A stretch of 64,000 bases of DNA from assembly GCA_026874595.1 (NCBI GenBank), contig CM049311.1, positions 39,871,676-39,935,675 on the forward strand, read 5' to 3'. Numbering within the stretch: the first letter of the stretch is position 1; every line of letters begins with the position of its first letter. The notes below the pieces were generated by a model that was not told the origin of the DNA, did no database searches, and saw only the letters and a program-made list of their open reading frames with translations. Source of the stretch: Sipunculus nudus. Taxonomy: Eukaryota; Annelida; Sipuncula; Golfingiida; Sipunculidae. Of the stretch, positions 25,613 through 38,402 are shown in pieces. Made by a program: the position numbers and the translations under genes.

Positions 25613-27050
25613 TGTATCCGCCAAAACAGAGTTTTGCGGATACTATGTTTTCAGCTGCACGCCGCCGCCGCGTAGGTGTCCGGAGAACTCCTCCGTAACC
25701 GCTGGGCGGAATTTTACGAAACCCGGGATTATGTTCGGGTCACATGTGAACTGCTGCGCCCCCATTTTTTTTTTACCTCTGACCTTTCCTCTGTGCTCTG
25801 CGTCCGTTTGTGCGTCTGTTTCCACACATAAACCCACATATCTCGGGAACCGTTTGACCGATCAGGAAATTTTTTTTACACAAATGTAGCCCATGGAGAG
25901 CTTTATAACATACACAAAAAATGGTGGCGCCACCTGCAACCATGTTTGCACAGTGTCCATCTGTTCGTCTGCCTTGGGTTAAAATCACTCATATCTCTGC
26001 AGTGACTAGACTAATTCACCTGAAATTCGGCATGCGTACACATCCTGGAGAGCTTTTCTGATTTTATGACAGGTGGCGCCACCTACATTCACGTTTACGC
26101 TGCAGACATCCAAGCTCATATCTCGGTAACCATTTGACCGATCAGGAAAATTTTTTTGCATAAATGTAGCCCTTGGAGAGCTTTATAACATACACAAAAA
26201 ATGGTGGCAACACCTGCAACCATGTTTGTACAGTGTCCATCTGTTCGTCTGCCTTGGGTTAAAATCACTCATATCTCTGCAGTGACTAGACTAATTCACC
26301 TGAAATTCGGCATGCGTACACATCCTGGATAGCTATTCTGATTTTATGACAGGTGGCGCCACCTACATTCACGTTTACGCTGCAGACATCCAAGCTCATA
26401 TCTCGGGAACCGTTTGACCGATTGGGCCAAAATTTTGCATGTGTATAGATCTTACATAGCTCTTCATCATACGCAAAACTGGTGGCGCAACCTGCAGCCA
26501 TTTTTGCACAGCTCCTGTCTGTTTGTCCGCCATGGGATAAAATCACTCATATCTCGGCAGTGGTTTGACATATCTGCCTAATATTTTGCAGGTTTATACA
26601 TCCCCGACAGCTCTCTTGATTTTATGACAGGTGGCGCCACCTGCATTCTAGTTTATGCAGCAGACATCCAAGCTCATATTTGACCGATTGGGCCAAAGTT
26701 TTGCATGTGTATAGTTCTCACATAGCTCTTTATCATACGCAAAACTGGTGGCGTCACCTGCAACCATTTTTGCTCAGCGTCCATATGTTTGTCTGCCACG
26801 GGCTAAAATCACTCATATACATGTAGTGATTTGACTTATCTGCCTTAAATTTTGCATGTGTATACAACTTGGACGGCTTTCTGGATTTTGTGGTATGGGG
26901 GGCAACCTACATACACAATTTGGCTGCAGACATCCATGCTAATATGCAACACTCAATTTTCCCTTGCCACTCAATCCATGCCTCACTTCACCCGTTCCAC
27001 TCTGATTTAGGCGGATACAGGTAGTCGCTTGTCGACTACCCGTATTCTAG
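25613..27050 (+). mobile_element. Helitron-like element, family R2, young copy B
   Basis: It has the same head as copy A (TTGTATCCGCC, ACTATGTTTTCA, GCCGCCGCCGCG) and the same tail (GGCGGATAC, hairpin at 27021-27039, CTAG at 27047-27050). The core has three AGGTGGCGCCACCT palindromes (26070, 26350 and 26629), 280 and 279 bp apart, plus degenerate ones. The last core units differ from copy A, so the copies are not a simple recent duplication of one another. Confidence 0.85.
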
Positions 27051-28195
27051 TTTTTAATTGTTTTGTTCATATATATCTTAAGGCTGGTTATGCTGGTTTT
27101 GCTCAATCAGGAATATTGGACAAACTAATAATGGAATTAATGTTCAGCTCATTTGGCCAAATGTTAAACCTGCTTTAAGAATGATTAATTACATGTACAC
27201 ATATTTGTTGATTAAATATATACTTTCATATAACTCTAAGGCCCATCAGCTTTTGTTACCTTTGCATCTTCACTTCAGCTCATCTCCACTTTCTTCCTTA
27301 TTCTATAACAGGTTTCCTACATTGCCAGTGGATATTTTAAATACATATTACTGTCACATGTTTGAAAGACTGGTAGTTTTACAAATACATATATCTGATC
27401 ATGAGAGGCTTCATGATCATGAGAGAAAATATGTTGACATCAACAGTGATATGGTGTATCATATGTCTGGCATGTTATGACAAATGTTCCTGCAGATATA
27501 TATATATATATTTGAAAAAAAAATTTAATTTTCTGCATTTTATATTAAATTTAATGCTCCAAGAAATCTGGTCTAATTGCATAAATATAAGCAAAAGATT
27601 TTTTAGAGCATACAACTCTGTGTGTTGAAAATGGAATGTCCAAACATTTAATGGTTGAGATATATTAATTTAAAATATTCAAAATGAACATTTTTGATCT
27701 ATCAAATCCTATTTATTATTAAAATCCATGTATTACATTTATTACTTTAATGGGGTATAACTGAAGACTGCATTTTGCAAAATTCGTTTGACATCTGTAT
27801 AATTGTAAACAAATTGATTTTATTTCTGTTAGTTCATGTATCAAGGCTGTTGCATGTTTGCAATATACTGATGATAAACATATTACAATTTCAATATCAT
27901 ACATGTTAAAACTATTGGTTTGTATCAGTTCCTCTGTGATTCACAATCATGTAAAAATCAGGCCAACCAGGAAGCAGATAAGGATTCCGAGGTTCCTTGT
28001 TGACCCTGTTGTCTTCACCTCTGAATTGTAATCATGGCTGGCCAAGATCCAAATTTTAATCTGGGCTGGTCCAGTTTAAAACTGGTCTGGCCCAGATTGC
28101 GAATGTAATCTGGATTGGAACAGCTCCATAATAAATATTTTTTTTTTTATGGAGGAAGATATGAGTTTCACATTTTATATCAAAGTCAACCTTCA
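27051..28195. other. AT-rich sequence, no gene seen
   Basis: Short open frames only. There is a (TA)n tract near 27496-27512. No exon or repeat assignment could be supported. Confidence 0.4.
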
Positions 28196-31100
28196 TTGTA
28201 TCCCCAGACAAAGTCGGGGGATACTATGTTTTCATACCGGTCCTGCCGCCGCCGCCGCATATAAATCTTGTTGGCGCGATAACCCAAAAAATATTTCACG
28301 GAACTTTACCAAACTTGGTATATGTATAGATATGGGTAAGAGGACGACGCCTATTTAAAATGAGGTCATGACCTTTACTAGGAGAGTGTCCTTGACCTTG
28401 AATAGGTCCAATTTTGGGGAAAATCACACAAATTCTTTAATATCTCAAGAAATCTTGCATAGGTTTATCCTAAAATCAAGTTGATGGAAGATCATGGATA
28501 GGGTTGTCATGTTCCAGAAACTGGTGGCGCCACCTATTATTCTTTACTTGTTTTCATGCCGTTTAATACTCCCAAAATTGCCACCTTACAGTACTGTGAG
28601 CATTATAAGTCAAAAACTAATGGACAGATTTCTTTTATATTATGCATATACATAGGTATGGGTTATGGGATGATGGTTATTTAAATTGGGGTCATGACCT
28701 TTCCTATGTAAGTGGCCTTGACCTTGAATATTGCCATATATGGTGAAAATCACACTCCTCTTATGATATCTCCAGTGTTGATAGCCATATAGATTTCAAA
28801 CATGACTTACGTATGGCCCACCACTAAAGTAAGAACCCTAAAGGTTCTAGGGTCATGAGGTCAAAGGTCAAGGTCACTGGACTGGCATTTTTAAATATAC
28901 TGTGGATGCATTTTAAGGAAAACTTTCATCCCAGGTCTTCCATCGTGAATATATAGCTCACTTGCCAATAGTGGATGATCCATAGAAATTTTGGGGTCAA
29001 AAGGTCAAAGGTCAAGGCCACAGGAGCTATCTGTCCAAAAATTAGTTTATTGATGATAATTCCTTCTTTTATTGATGTATGGATTTCAAACTTAACTTGT
29101 ATTTGACCCATTGGAAAAGCAAGACCTGAATTGATTTTGGGGTCGTTAGGTCAAAGGTCAAGGTCACAGGAAACCTCTTTAAAAAGGTTGTGGATGCAAT
29201 TTCAGCCAAAAAATTCATCTGAGATCTTTCATCTTGCACATATAGTTCACCTGCCAAGAGTGGAAGACCCCTATCAATTGTGAGGTCACAAGGTCAAAGG
29301 TGAAGGTCACAGGAGTCATCTGTCCAAAAATAAGTTTCTGGATGATAATTCCTGCTTTTATTGATGTATGGATTTCAAACTTGACTTGTATTTGACCCAT
29401 TGGAAAAGCAAGACCTGAATTGATTTTGGGGTCAAAGGTCAAGGTCACAGGACACATCTTTAAAAAGGTTGTGGATGCAATTTCAGCCAAAAAATTCATC
29501 TGAGATCTTTCATCTTGCACATACAGTTCACCTGCCAAGAGTGGAAGACCCCTATCAATTTTGAGGTCACAAGGTCAAAGGTGAAGGTCACAGGAGCCAT
29601 CTGTCCAAAAATTAGTTTCTGGATGATAATACCTGCTTTTATTTATGTATGGATTTCAAACTTGACTTGTATATGTCCCATTGGAAAAGCAAGACCAAAA
29701 TTGATTTTGGGGTCATGAGGTCAAAGGTCAAGGTCACAGGACACATCTTTAAAAAGATGTGGATGCATTTTCAGCCAAACATTTCATCTCAGATCTTTCA
29801 TCTTGCACATATAGTTCACCTGCCAAGAGAGGAAGAACCCTATCAATTTTGAGGTCACAAGGTCAAAGGTGAAGGTCACAGGAGCCATTTGTCCAAAAAT
29901 TAGTTTCTGGATGATAATTCCTGCTTTTATTGATGTGTGGTTTTCAAACTTGACTTGTATTTGACCCATTGGAAAAGCAAGACCTGAATTGATTTTGGGG
30001 TCATGGGGTCAAAGGTCAAGGTCACAGGACACATCTTTAAAAAGGTTGTGGATGCAATTTCAGCCAAAAAATTCATCTGAGATCTTTCATCTTGCACATA
30101 CAGTTCACCTGCCAAGAGTGGAAGACCCCTTTCAATTTTGAGGTCACAAGGTCAAAGGTGAAGGTCACAGGAGCCATCTGTCCAAAAATTAGTTTCTGGG
30201 TGATAATTCCTGCTTTTATTTATGTATGGATTTCAAACTTGACTTGTATATGTCCCATTGGAAAAGCAAGACCAAAATTGATTTTGGGGTCATGAGGTCA
30301 AAGGTCAAGGTCACAGGACACATCTTTAAAAAGATGTGGATGCATTTTCAGCCAAACATTTCATCTCAGATCTTTCATCTTGCACATATAGTTCACCTGC
30401 CAAGAGAGGAAGAACCCTATCAATTTTGAGGTCACAAGGTCAAAGGTGAAGGTCACAGGAGCCATCTGTCCAAAAATTAGTTTCTGGATGATAATGCCTG
30501 CTTTTAGTGATGTGTGGTTTTCAAACTTGACTTGTATATGTCCCATTGGAAAAGCAAGACCAAAATTGATTTTGGGGTCATGAGGTCAAAGGTCAAGGTC
30601 ACAGGATACATCTTTAAAAAGGTTGTGGATGCAATTTCAGCCAAAAAATTCATCTGAGATCTTTCATTTTGCACATATAGTTCACCTGCCAAGAGTGGAA
30701 GACCCCTATCAATTTTGAGGTCACAAGGTCAAAGGTGAAGGTCACAGGAGCCAGCTGTCAAAAAATTAGTTTCTGGATGATAATTCCTTCTTTTATTGAT
30801 GTATGGATTTCAAACTTGACTTGTATTTGACCCATTGGAAAAGCAAGACCCGAATTGATTTTGGGATCATGAGGTCAAAGGTCAAGGTCACAGGAAACCT
30901 CTTTATAAAGGTTGTGGATGCAATTTCAGCCAAAAAATTCATCTGAGATCTTTCATCTTGCACATATAGTTCACCTGCCAAGAGTGGAAGACCCCTATCA
31001 ATTTTGAGGTCACAAGGTCAAAGGTGAAGGTCACAGGAGCCATCTGTCCAAAAATTAGTTTCTGGATGATAATTCCTGCTTTTATTGATGTATGGATTTC

Positions 31101-31661
31101 AAACTTGACTTGTATATGTCCCATTGGAAAAGCAAGACCCAAATTGATTTTGGGGTCATGAGGTCAAAGGTCAAGGTCACAGGACACATCTTTAAAAAGA
31201 TGTGGATGCATTTTCAGCCAAACATTTCATCTCAGATTTTTCATCTTGCACATATAGTTCTCCTGCCAAGAGAGGAAGAACACTATCAATTGTGAGGTCA
31301 CAAGGTCAAAGGTGAAGGTCACAGGAGCCACCTGTCAAAAAAAATTAGTTTCTGGATGATAATTCCTGCTTTATTGATGTATAGATTTCAAACTTGACTT
31401 GCATATGTCTCATTGGAAAAGCAAGACCCAAATTGATTTTGGGGTTATGAGGTCAAAGGTCAAGGTCACAGGACACATCTTTAAAACAATCAAGGTCACA
31501 GGACCAACATCTTCAACAAGATTGTGGATTGTTAGATGGAAAAAACAATAAATATGCCAAGTGTCAGTATATGCTGCCAAAATTGGGGGTCTGTTCTTAA
31601 AGGGGGGGGGGCTACTATGTCTGGGGATACTCTGGCACCTGCGGTGCCAAGAAATGTCTAG
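28196..31661 (+). mobile_element. Helitron-like element, family R3, 3.5 kb
   Basis: The head TTGTATCCCCAGAC has stem GTATCCCC (28198-28205) with GGGGATAC (28217-28224), followed by ACTATGTTTTCA and GCCGCCGCCGC, as in R2. The tail has GTCTGGGGATAC (31619-31630), an exact inversion of 28198-28209, then hairpin GGCACC-TGC-GGTGCC (31634-31648), nine bases, then CTAG (31658-31661) before a T-run. The core (about 28800-31490) is an array of about 288 bp per unit, rich in AGGTCA half-sites. One GGTGGCGCCACCT occurs near 28523. No helicase or replication-initiator coding is visible. Confidence 0.85.
28800..31490 (+). repeat. 288-bp tandem array with paired AGGTCA clusters
   Basis: The motif AGGTCACAAGGTCAAAGGTG recurs at about 29281, 29562, 29850, 30139, 30427, 30716, 31005 and 31293 (spacing mostly 288-289). 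Each unit also carries a second cluster about 145 bp away. In that cluster, for example at 29710-29736, half-sites lie at 29710 (GGGTCA), 29718, 29725 and 29731 (AGGTCA), with gaps of 2, 1 and 0 bases. The last pair includes TCAAGGTCA. Short open frames on both strands are by-products of the unit. Confidence 0.92.
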
Positions 31662-31989
31662 TTTTTTCTGCTTGCAGCATTATCAGTAATGATGTTGGTG
31701 TATATTATTTGTGAAATTTCTAGAACTATAAATATTGCAGCCTGGAAGGCCATGTTGGAGGACAGGATTAACATCTCAGGGTGCTGGTACAGTGCTGTCG
31801 CTGAGCTGCTCATTATCATCCTTTTGTAAAAACCAAGAGATTATTAAAAATTTTGTTTGACCAGAACCAAATCTGTAATCCTGGAGAAGCTTCAGACAAA
31901 GCACTATACATTTCATATCAATCAGTGATACATGAAGAATGCCTGGGCAGTGTAAGAAACAGCCAGGATATGTAACAGGAACCTCTCAC

Positions 31990-33090
31990 CTGCATTCATA
32001 AGAAATAGGTCACACAAATAAAAATTGGGATTGCACTAATTTTTATGGTTACAACATTTCATTGTGGACAGGTGTAATGTTGCGTACATATATTTTGAGC
32101 TTGCAATACAAAATCTTGGCAGTTACTCATAAAAAGTGGCGTTCAAGTCAGATGAGACTAGCAGGCCTTAGAGCATTACACAAAGGCTGTGTCAACAGGC
32201 TGCGTGTATGTAAAAGAGTTGTCATTTCTTACTTATCCACTGGGATGTGTTTTTCTTTTGAAGTTTTCAGAAGAAGGTCCCTACATATGATATCCAGTCA
32301 AAAGTTCTCTGACATAGCCCGGGGAGCCAGACAAATTGAATGTGGGCTTAAATTTCCAGAATTTAGCGAATCACACAAAAAAAGCACTGGAAGAAATGTA
32401 GGGCTTCCCGTAAGTAAGGTACTCTGTAGAATAATCCCTACTTATTATCACCGTAACCTCACCCCATACAATCATATTGTGCTTTAATGAATGAAACCTG
32501 ATGCTAGGGCTTTTATGGGCCAGAATAGCACTCCCAAATGTCACCTATTTGCGCAAAGAAGTTGATATGCGCTCACCAGGTTACATTACTGTTTGAATAA
32601 GTATTGAGTTCGCCTGTTTTTCCTGCCATAATTATTTTTGTGGAAGCATTTGGAGGGGTGGAAACCTAAGACTTAGATAACAGAACTTGGCCAACTCGAT
32701 ATGACATTGGCATGCTTCATGTCCGCTCATTTCCATAGGGGATGGGAACTAACATGTTTTACAAGCATTTTGTTCTCAGTCATTTATGGTAAGGGAACAA
32801 AAGCCCCGCAATCTGCCACAAGACTCAGGTAGAGTTACAAGTCCTGTCTAATTCTTCCTGGTCTGACTGGGGCCCACGGCCAACACGGGAGTGTTGTGTA
32901 ACGTGACCCCGTCCAACTGATGTAAACCATCAGAGGAAATTGTGGTAGGATTTGATGTGGAAAACCAGGATGACCCACACAGGCATTGGGAGCATGTCAG
33001 GTACAGGACTAGTATTGTAATATAACATGACCTCAGGCTGTATCAGATAACACTGAAAAATAATACAACTCAATACTCTGTCTGCTGTGT
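31990..33090. other. Unique, GC-richer block; candidate conserved non-coding sequence
   Basis: Unlike its surroundings this kilobase contains none of the repeat families, has a more even base composition and few homopolymers. An open frame of 141 codons (32062-32487) resembles no family I know and has no start context or splice pattern that would make it a gene. Coding, conserved enhancer or chance are all possible; this is a flag, not a functional call. Confidence 0.3.
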
Positions 33091-34029
33091 ACCCCCCCCC
33101 CCCCCCCTCCCTTCCTCAAAAAAAAATCTGACATGCCTGATTGACTGGTTGAATCCCAAGCTGATACAAAACAGCTTAGATAAAACACATAAAACAAACA
33201 CAACTTGTAAAAGCACCCAGAATGATAATTACCCCATCATCTTCCAGTGTCATTATAAGTGAACCAGCAGTAGACCTGAGAGCTGACTTTAAGTCATGCT
33301 GAGCTATATATAGCTATCTGTGTTTGTCTTGTGTCTCCTGCCAGGTACATGCCATTCAGATTACTGGACTCAAAAAGTTTGAAAATTCTAACGTGGAATA
33401 CAGATGTTTCTTGATGAGATCTTGGCGAAAACATGCAGTTATTCCTTGATGATCTATTTTCTACAAATTCTGCAGCAAGTACGCTGTGTTGTTCTGGAGA
33501 GTCATAAGTTGGCAAAGACATTGAACAAATAGACTGCAATGGATCATAACATTGAAATATTTTGCCTCTTTCACATGTATATCCTTGTGAATATCAATAA
33601 AGTAGTTGAATCAATTGTTCTGAAATTAGAGTTGAATAATAAGTAAAATTCATTAAAGGGGTCTTTGTTTTTATCCATGATAATGTATGTGTTGGCCTGC
33701 TTTTTATTTTGCTATGCATGATCAAAGTGTAATTGTAGTTAATAGCAGCCTTGTCACCATTTTAATTCAGCAGTTTTCAGTTTGATTGTTGAATTACAAA
33801 AGTTTACCTTAATCCTTGATCCTGGAAAAAGAGCAACAAATTATGTAAATAATTTCTCAAATATCACTTAAAACGTTGTGAAATTACTGGAGTAAGTTTT
33901 AATCAAAATTCACTCAAAAGGTGCAGTATGTTATTATATGGCTATAAATTGCTAGGTGTGTAAATTTTAATTGACTTCTTGTATTTTGAGACATTATTTT
34001 GCTGTGGTTGTTCACAGTTGTGTAGTGCC
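33091..34029. other. Unassigned sequence with C-run and R1 head relic
   Basis: A C16 run lies at 33092-33107. At about 33279-33315 AGCTGACTTTAAGTCATGCT and GAGCTATA match an R1 head without its core or tail. The remainder is AT-rich with no gene seen. Confidence 0.5.
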
Positions 34030-37000
34030 ATACTGCATGATATGTAATGTTCCATCACAGGGACCAGCTATTACCGGTAGTAATCAGACATGTTGGTCTG
34101 GCTGTATGGTCTGTATTGCTCCATCACAGGGACCAGTTATAAATACCCAGACATGTTGGTCTGACTGTATGGTCTGTAACGTTCCATCACAGGGGCTAGT
34201 TAAAAGCATGCATACATGTTGGTCTGGTTGTATGATCTGTAATGTTCCATCACAGGGACCAGATATAAGTACCCAGATATGGTGGTTTGTTTGTTTGATC
34301 TGTAATGTTCCATCACACGGACCAGATATAAGTACCCAGACATGATGGTCTGGTTGTATCGTCTGTAATGTTCCATCACAGGGACTAGTAATAAGCATCA
34401 TGATGTGTTAGTCTGGCCGTATGGTTTGTAATGTACCATCACAGGGACCAGTTATAAGTATCCAGACATGATGGTGTGGCTATATGGTCCGTAATGTTCC
34501 ACCACAGGGGCAGTTATAAGTACCCAGCCATGATGGTCTGGCTGTATGGTCTGTAATGTTCCATCACAGGGACTAGTAATAAGCATCATGACGTGTTAGT
34601 CTGGCCTTATGGTTTGTAATGTACCATCACAGGGACCAGTTATAAGTATCCAGACATGATGTTGTGGCTGTATGGTCTGTAATGTTCCACCACAGGGGCA
34701 GTTATAAGTACCCAGCCATGATGGTCTGGCTGTATGGTCTGTAATGTTCCATCACAGGGACTAGTAATAAGCATCATGACGTGTTAGTCTGGCCGTATGG
34801 TTTGTAATGTACCATCACAGGGACCAGTTATAAGTATCCAGACATGATGGTGTGGCTATATATGGTCCATAATGTTCCACCACAGGGGCAGTTATAAGTA
34901 CCCAGCCATGATGGTCTGGCTGTATGGTCTGTAATGTTCCATCACAGGGACTAGTTATAAGCATCATGATGTGTTAGTCTGGCCGTATGGTTTGTAATGT
35001 ACCATCACAGGGACCAGTTATAAGTATCTAGACATGATGGTGTGGCTATATGGTCCGTAATGTTCCACCACAGGGGCAGTTATAAGTACCCAGCCATGAT
35101 GGTCTGGCTGTATGGTCTGTAATGTTCCATCACAGGGACTAGTAATAAGCATCATGACGTGTTAGTCTGGCCGTATGGTTTGTAATGTACCATCACAGGG
35201 ACCAGTTATAAGTATCCAGACATGATGGTGTGGCTGTATGGTCTGTAATGTTCCACCACAGGGGCAGTTATAAGTGCCCAGCCATGATGGTCTGGCTGTA
35301 TGGTCTGTAATGTTCCATCACAGGGACTAGTAATAAGCATCATGACGTGTTAGTCTGGCCGTATGGTTTGTAATGTACCATCACAGGGACCAGTTATAAG
35401 TATCCAGACATGATGGTGTGGCTATATGGTCCGTAATGTTCCACCACAGGGGCAGTTATAAGTACCCAGCCATGATGGTCTGGCTGTATGGTCTGTAATG
35501 TTCCATCACAGGGACTAGTAATAAGCATCATGACGTGTTAGTCTGACCGTATGGTTTGTAATGTACCATCACAGGGACCAGTTATAAGTATCCAGACATG
35601 ATGGTGTGGCTATATGGTCCGTAATGTTCCACCACAGGGGCAGTTATAAGTACCAAGCCATGATGGTCTGGCTGTATGGTCTGTAATGTTCCATCACAGG
35701 GACTAGTAATAAGCATCATGACGTGTTAGTCTGGCCGTATGGTTTGTAATGTACCATCACAGGGACCAGTTATAAGTATCCAGACATGATGGTGTGGCTG
35801 TATGGTCTGTAATGTTCCACCACAGGGGCAGTTATAAGTACCCAGCCATGATGGTCTGGCTGTATGGTCTGTAATGTTCCATCACAGGGACTAGTAATAA
35901 GCATCATGACGTGTTAGTCTGGCCGTATGGTTTGTAATGTACCATCACAGGGACCAGTTATAAGTATCCAGACATGATGGTGTGGCTATATGGTCTGTAA
36001 TGTTCCACCACAGGGGCAGTTATAAGTACCCAGCCATGATGGTCTGGCTGTATGGTCTGTAATGTTCCATCACAGGGACTAGTAATAAGCATCATGACGT
36101 GTTAGTCTGGCCATATGGTTTGTAATGTACCATCACAGGGACCAGATTTAAGTATCCAGACATGATGGTGTGGCTGTATGGTCTGTAATGTTCCACCACA
36201 GGGGCAGTTATAAGTACCCAGCCATGATGGTCTGGCTGTATGGTCTGTAATGTTCCATCACAGGGACTAGTAATAAGCATCATGACGTGTTAGTCTGGCC
36301 GTATGGTTTGTAATGTACCATCACAGGGACCAGTTATAAGTATCCAGACATGATGGTGTGGCTATATGGTCTGTAATGTTCCACCACAGGGACCAGTTAT
36401 AAGTACCCAGCCATGATGGTGTGGCTGTATGGTCCGTAATGTTCCACCACAGGGACCAGTTATCAGTACCCAGCCATGATGGTGTGGCTGTATGGTCTGT
36501 AATGTTCTAATACAGGGACTAGTAATAAGCATCATGACGTGTTAGTCTGGCCGTATGGTTTGTATTGTACCATCACAGGGACCAGTTAAAAGTACCCAGA
36601 CATGATGGTGTGGCTGTATGGTCTGTAATGTTCCACCACAGGGACCAGTTAAAAGTACCCAGACATGATGGTGTGGCTGTATGGTCTGTAATGTTCCACC
36701 ACAGGGACCAGTTAAAAGTACCCAGACATGATGGTCTGGCTGTATGGTCTGTAATGTTCTATCACAGGGACCAGTTAAAAGTACCCAGCCATGATGGTGT
36801 GGCTGTATGGTCTGTAATGTTCTATCACAGGGACCAGTTAAAAGTACCCAGACATGATGGTCTGGCTGTATGGTCTGTAATGTTCTATCACAGGGACCAG
36901 TTAAAAGTACCCAGACATGATGATGTGGCTGTATGGTCTGTAATGTTCTATCACAGGGACCAGTTAAAAGTACCCAGACCTGATGGTCTGGCTGTATGGT

Positions 37001-38402
37001 CTGTAATGTTCTATCACAGGGACCAGTTATAAGTACCCAGCCATGATGGTCTGGCTGTATGGTCTGTAATGTTCCATCACAGGGACCAGTTATAAGTACC
37101 CAGACATGATGGTCTGGCTGTATGGTCTGTAATGTTCCATCACAGGGACCAGTTATAAGTACCCAGCCATGATGGTCTGGCTGTATGGTCTGTAATGTTC
37201 CATCACAGGGACCAGTTATAAGTACCCAGCAATGATGGTCTGGCTGTATGGTCTGTAATGTTCCATCACAGGGACCAGTTATAAGTACCCAGCCATGATG
37301 GTCTGGCTGTATGGTCTGTAATGTTCCATCACAGGGACCAGTTATATGTACCCAGACATGATGGTCTGGCTGTATGGTCTGTAATGTTCTATCACAGGGA
37401 CCAGTTAAAAGTACCCAGACATGATGGTCTGGCTGTATGGTCTGTAATGTTCTATCACAGGGACCAGTTAAAAGTACCGAGACATGATGGTCTGGCTGTA
37501 TGGTCCGAAATGTTCCATCACAGGGACCAGTTATAAGTACCCAGCCATGATGGTCTGGCTGTATGGTCTGTAATGTTCCATCACAGGGACCAGTTATAAG
37601 TACCCAGACATGATGGTCTGGCTGTATGGTCTGTAATGTTCCATCATAGGGACCAGTTATAAGTACCCAGCCATGATGGTCTGGCTGTATGGTCTGTAAT
37701 GTTCTATCACAGGGACCAGTTAAAAGTACCCAGATATGATGGTCTGGCTGTATGGTCTGTAATGTTCTATCACAGGGACCAGTTAAAAGTACCCAGACAT
37801 GATGGTCTGGCTGTATGGTTGAAATGTTCCATCACAGGGACCAGTTATAAGTACCCAGCCATGATGGTCTGGCTGTATGGTCTGTAATGTTCCATCACAG
37901 GGACCAGTTATAAGTACCCAGACATGATGGTCTGGCTGTATGGTCTGTAATGTTCCATCACAGGGACCAGTTATAAGTACCCAGCCATGATGGTCTGGCT
38001 GTATGGTCTGTAATGTTCCATCACAGGGACCAGTTATAAGTACCCAGCCATGATGGTCTTGCTGTATGGTCTGTAATGTTCCATCACAGGGACCAGTTAT
38101 AAGTACCCAGCCATGATGGTCTGGCTGTATGGTCTGTAATGTTCCATCACAGGGACCAGTTATATGTACCCAACCATGATGGTCTGGCTGTATGGTCTGT
38201 AATGTTCCATCACAGGGACCAGTTATAAGTACCCAGCCATGATGGTCTTGCTGTATGGTCTGTAATGTTCCATCACAGGGACCAGTTGTAAGTACCGAGA
38301 CATGTTTGTCTGGCTGTATGGTCTGTAATGTTCCATCACAGGGATCATGCAGTTAAAAGTACCCAGACATGATGGTCTGGCTGCATGGTCTGTAATGTTC
38401 TT
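34030..38402 (+). repeat. 63-bp satellite, about 69 monomers, with 188-bp higher-order block
   Basis: The monomer is 63 bp (CTGTAATGTTCCATCACAGG, GACCAGTTATAAGTACCCAG, CCATGATGGTCTGGCTGTAT, GGT). Between about 34340 and 36300 three variant monomers form a 188-bp higher-order repeat. The marker GGGACTAGTAATAAGC recurs at 34381, 34569, 34757, 34947, 35135, 35323, 35511, 35699, 35887, 36075 and 36263. From about 36560 to the end, monomers are near-uniform and split into TTATAAGTA and TTAAAAGTA types. Because 63 is divisible by three, frames stay open wherever the TAA is mutated; this is not evidence of coding. Confidence 0.97.

Noticed and set aside
29215-31295. Families of 60-107-codon frames on both strands
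   Set aside because: They recur with the 288-bp unit of the R3 core and are open on both strands; products of the repeat.
32062-32487. 141-codon open frame, longest non-repeat frame on the + strand
   Set aside because: No recognisable domain, unremarkable composition and no convincing splice signals. Kept only as part of a candidate conserved block.
34084-34401. Minus-strand 105-codon repeated frame over the same satellite
   Set aside because: It is a by-product of the same 63-bp unit; plus- and minus-strand frames are open together, and no gene-like flanks exist.
36565-37032. 155-codon open frame with repeated MFHHRDQLKVPRHDG-like units
   Set aside because: It exists only because the 63-bp monomer is divisible by three and these monomers have TTAAAA instead of TTATAA, which removes a stop. 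Neighbouring monomers restore the stop. There is no splice or start context.
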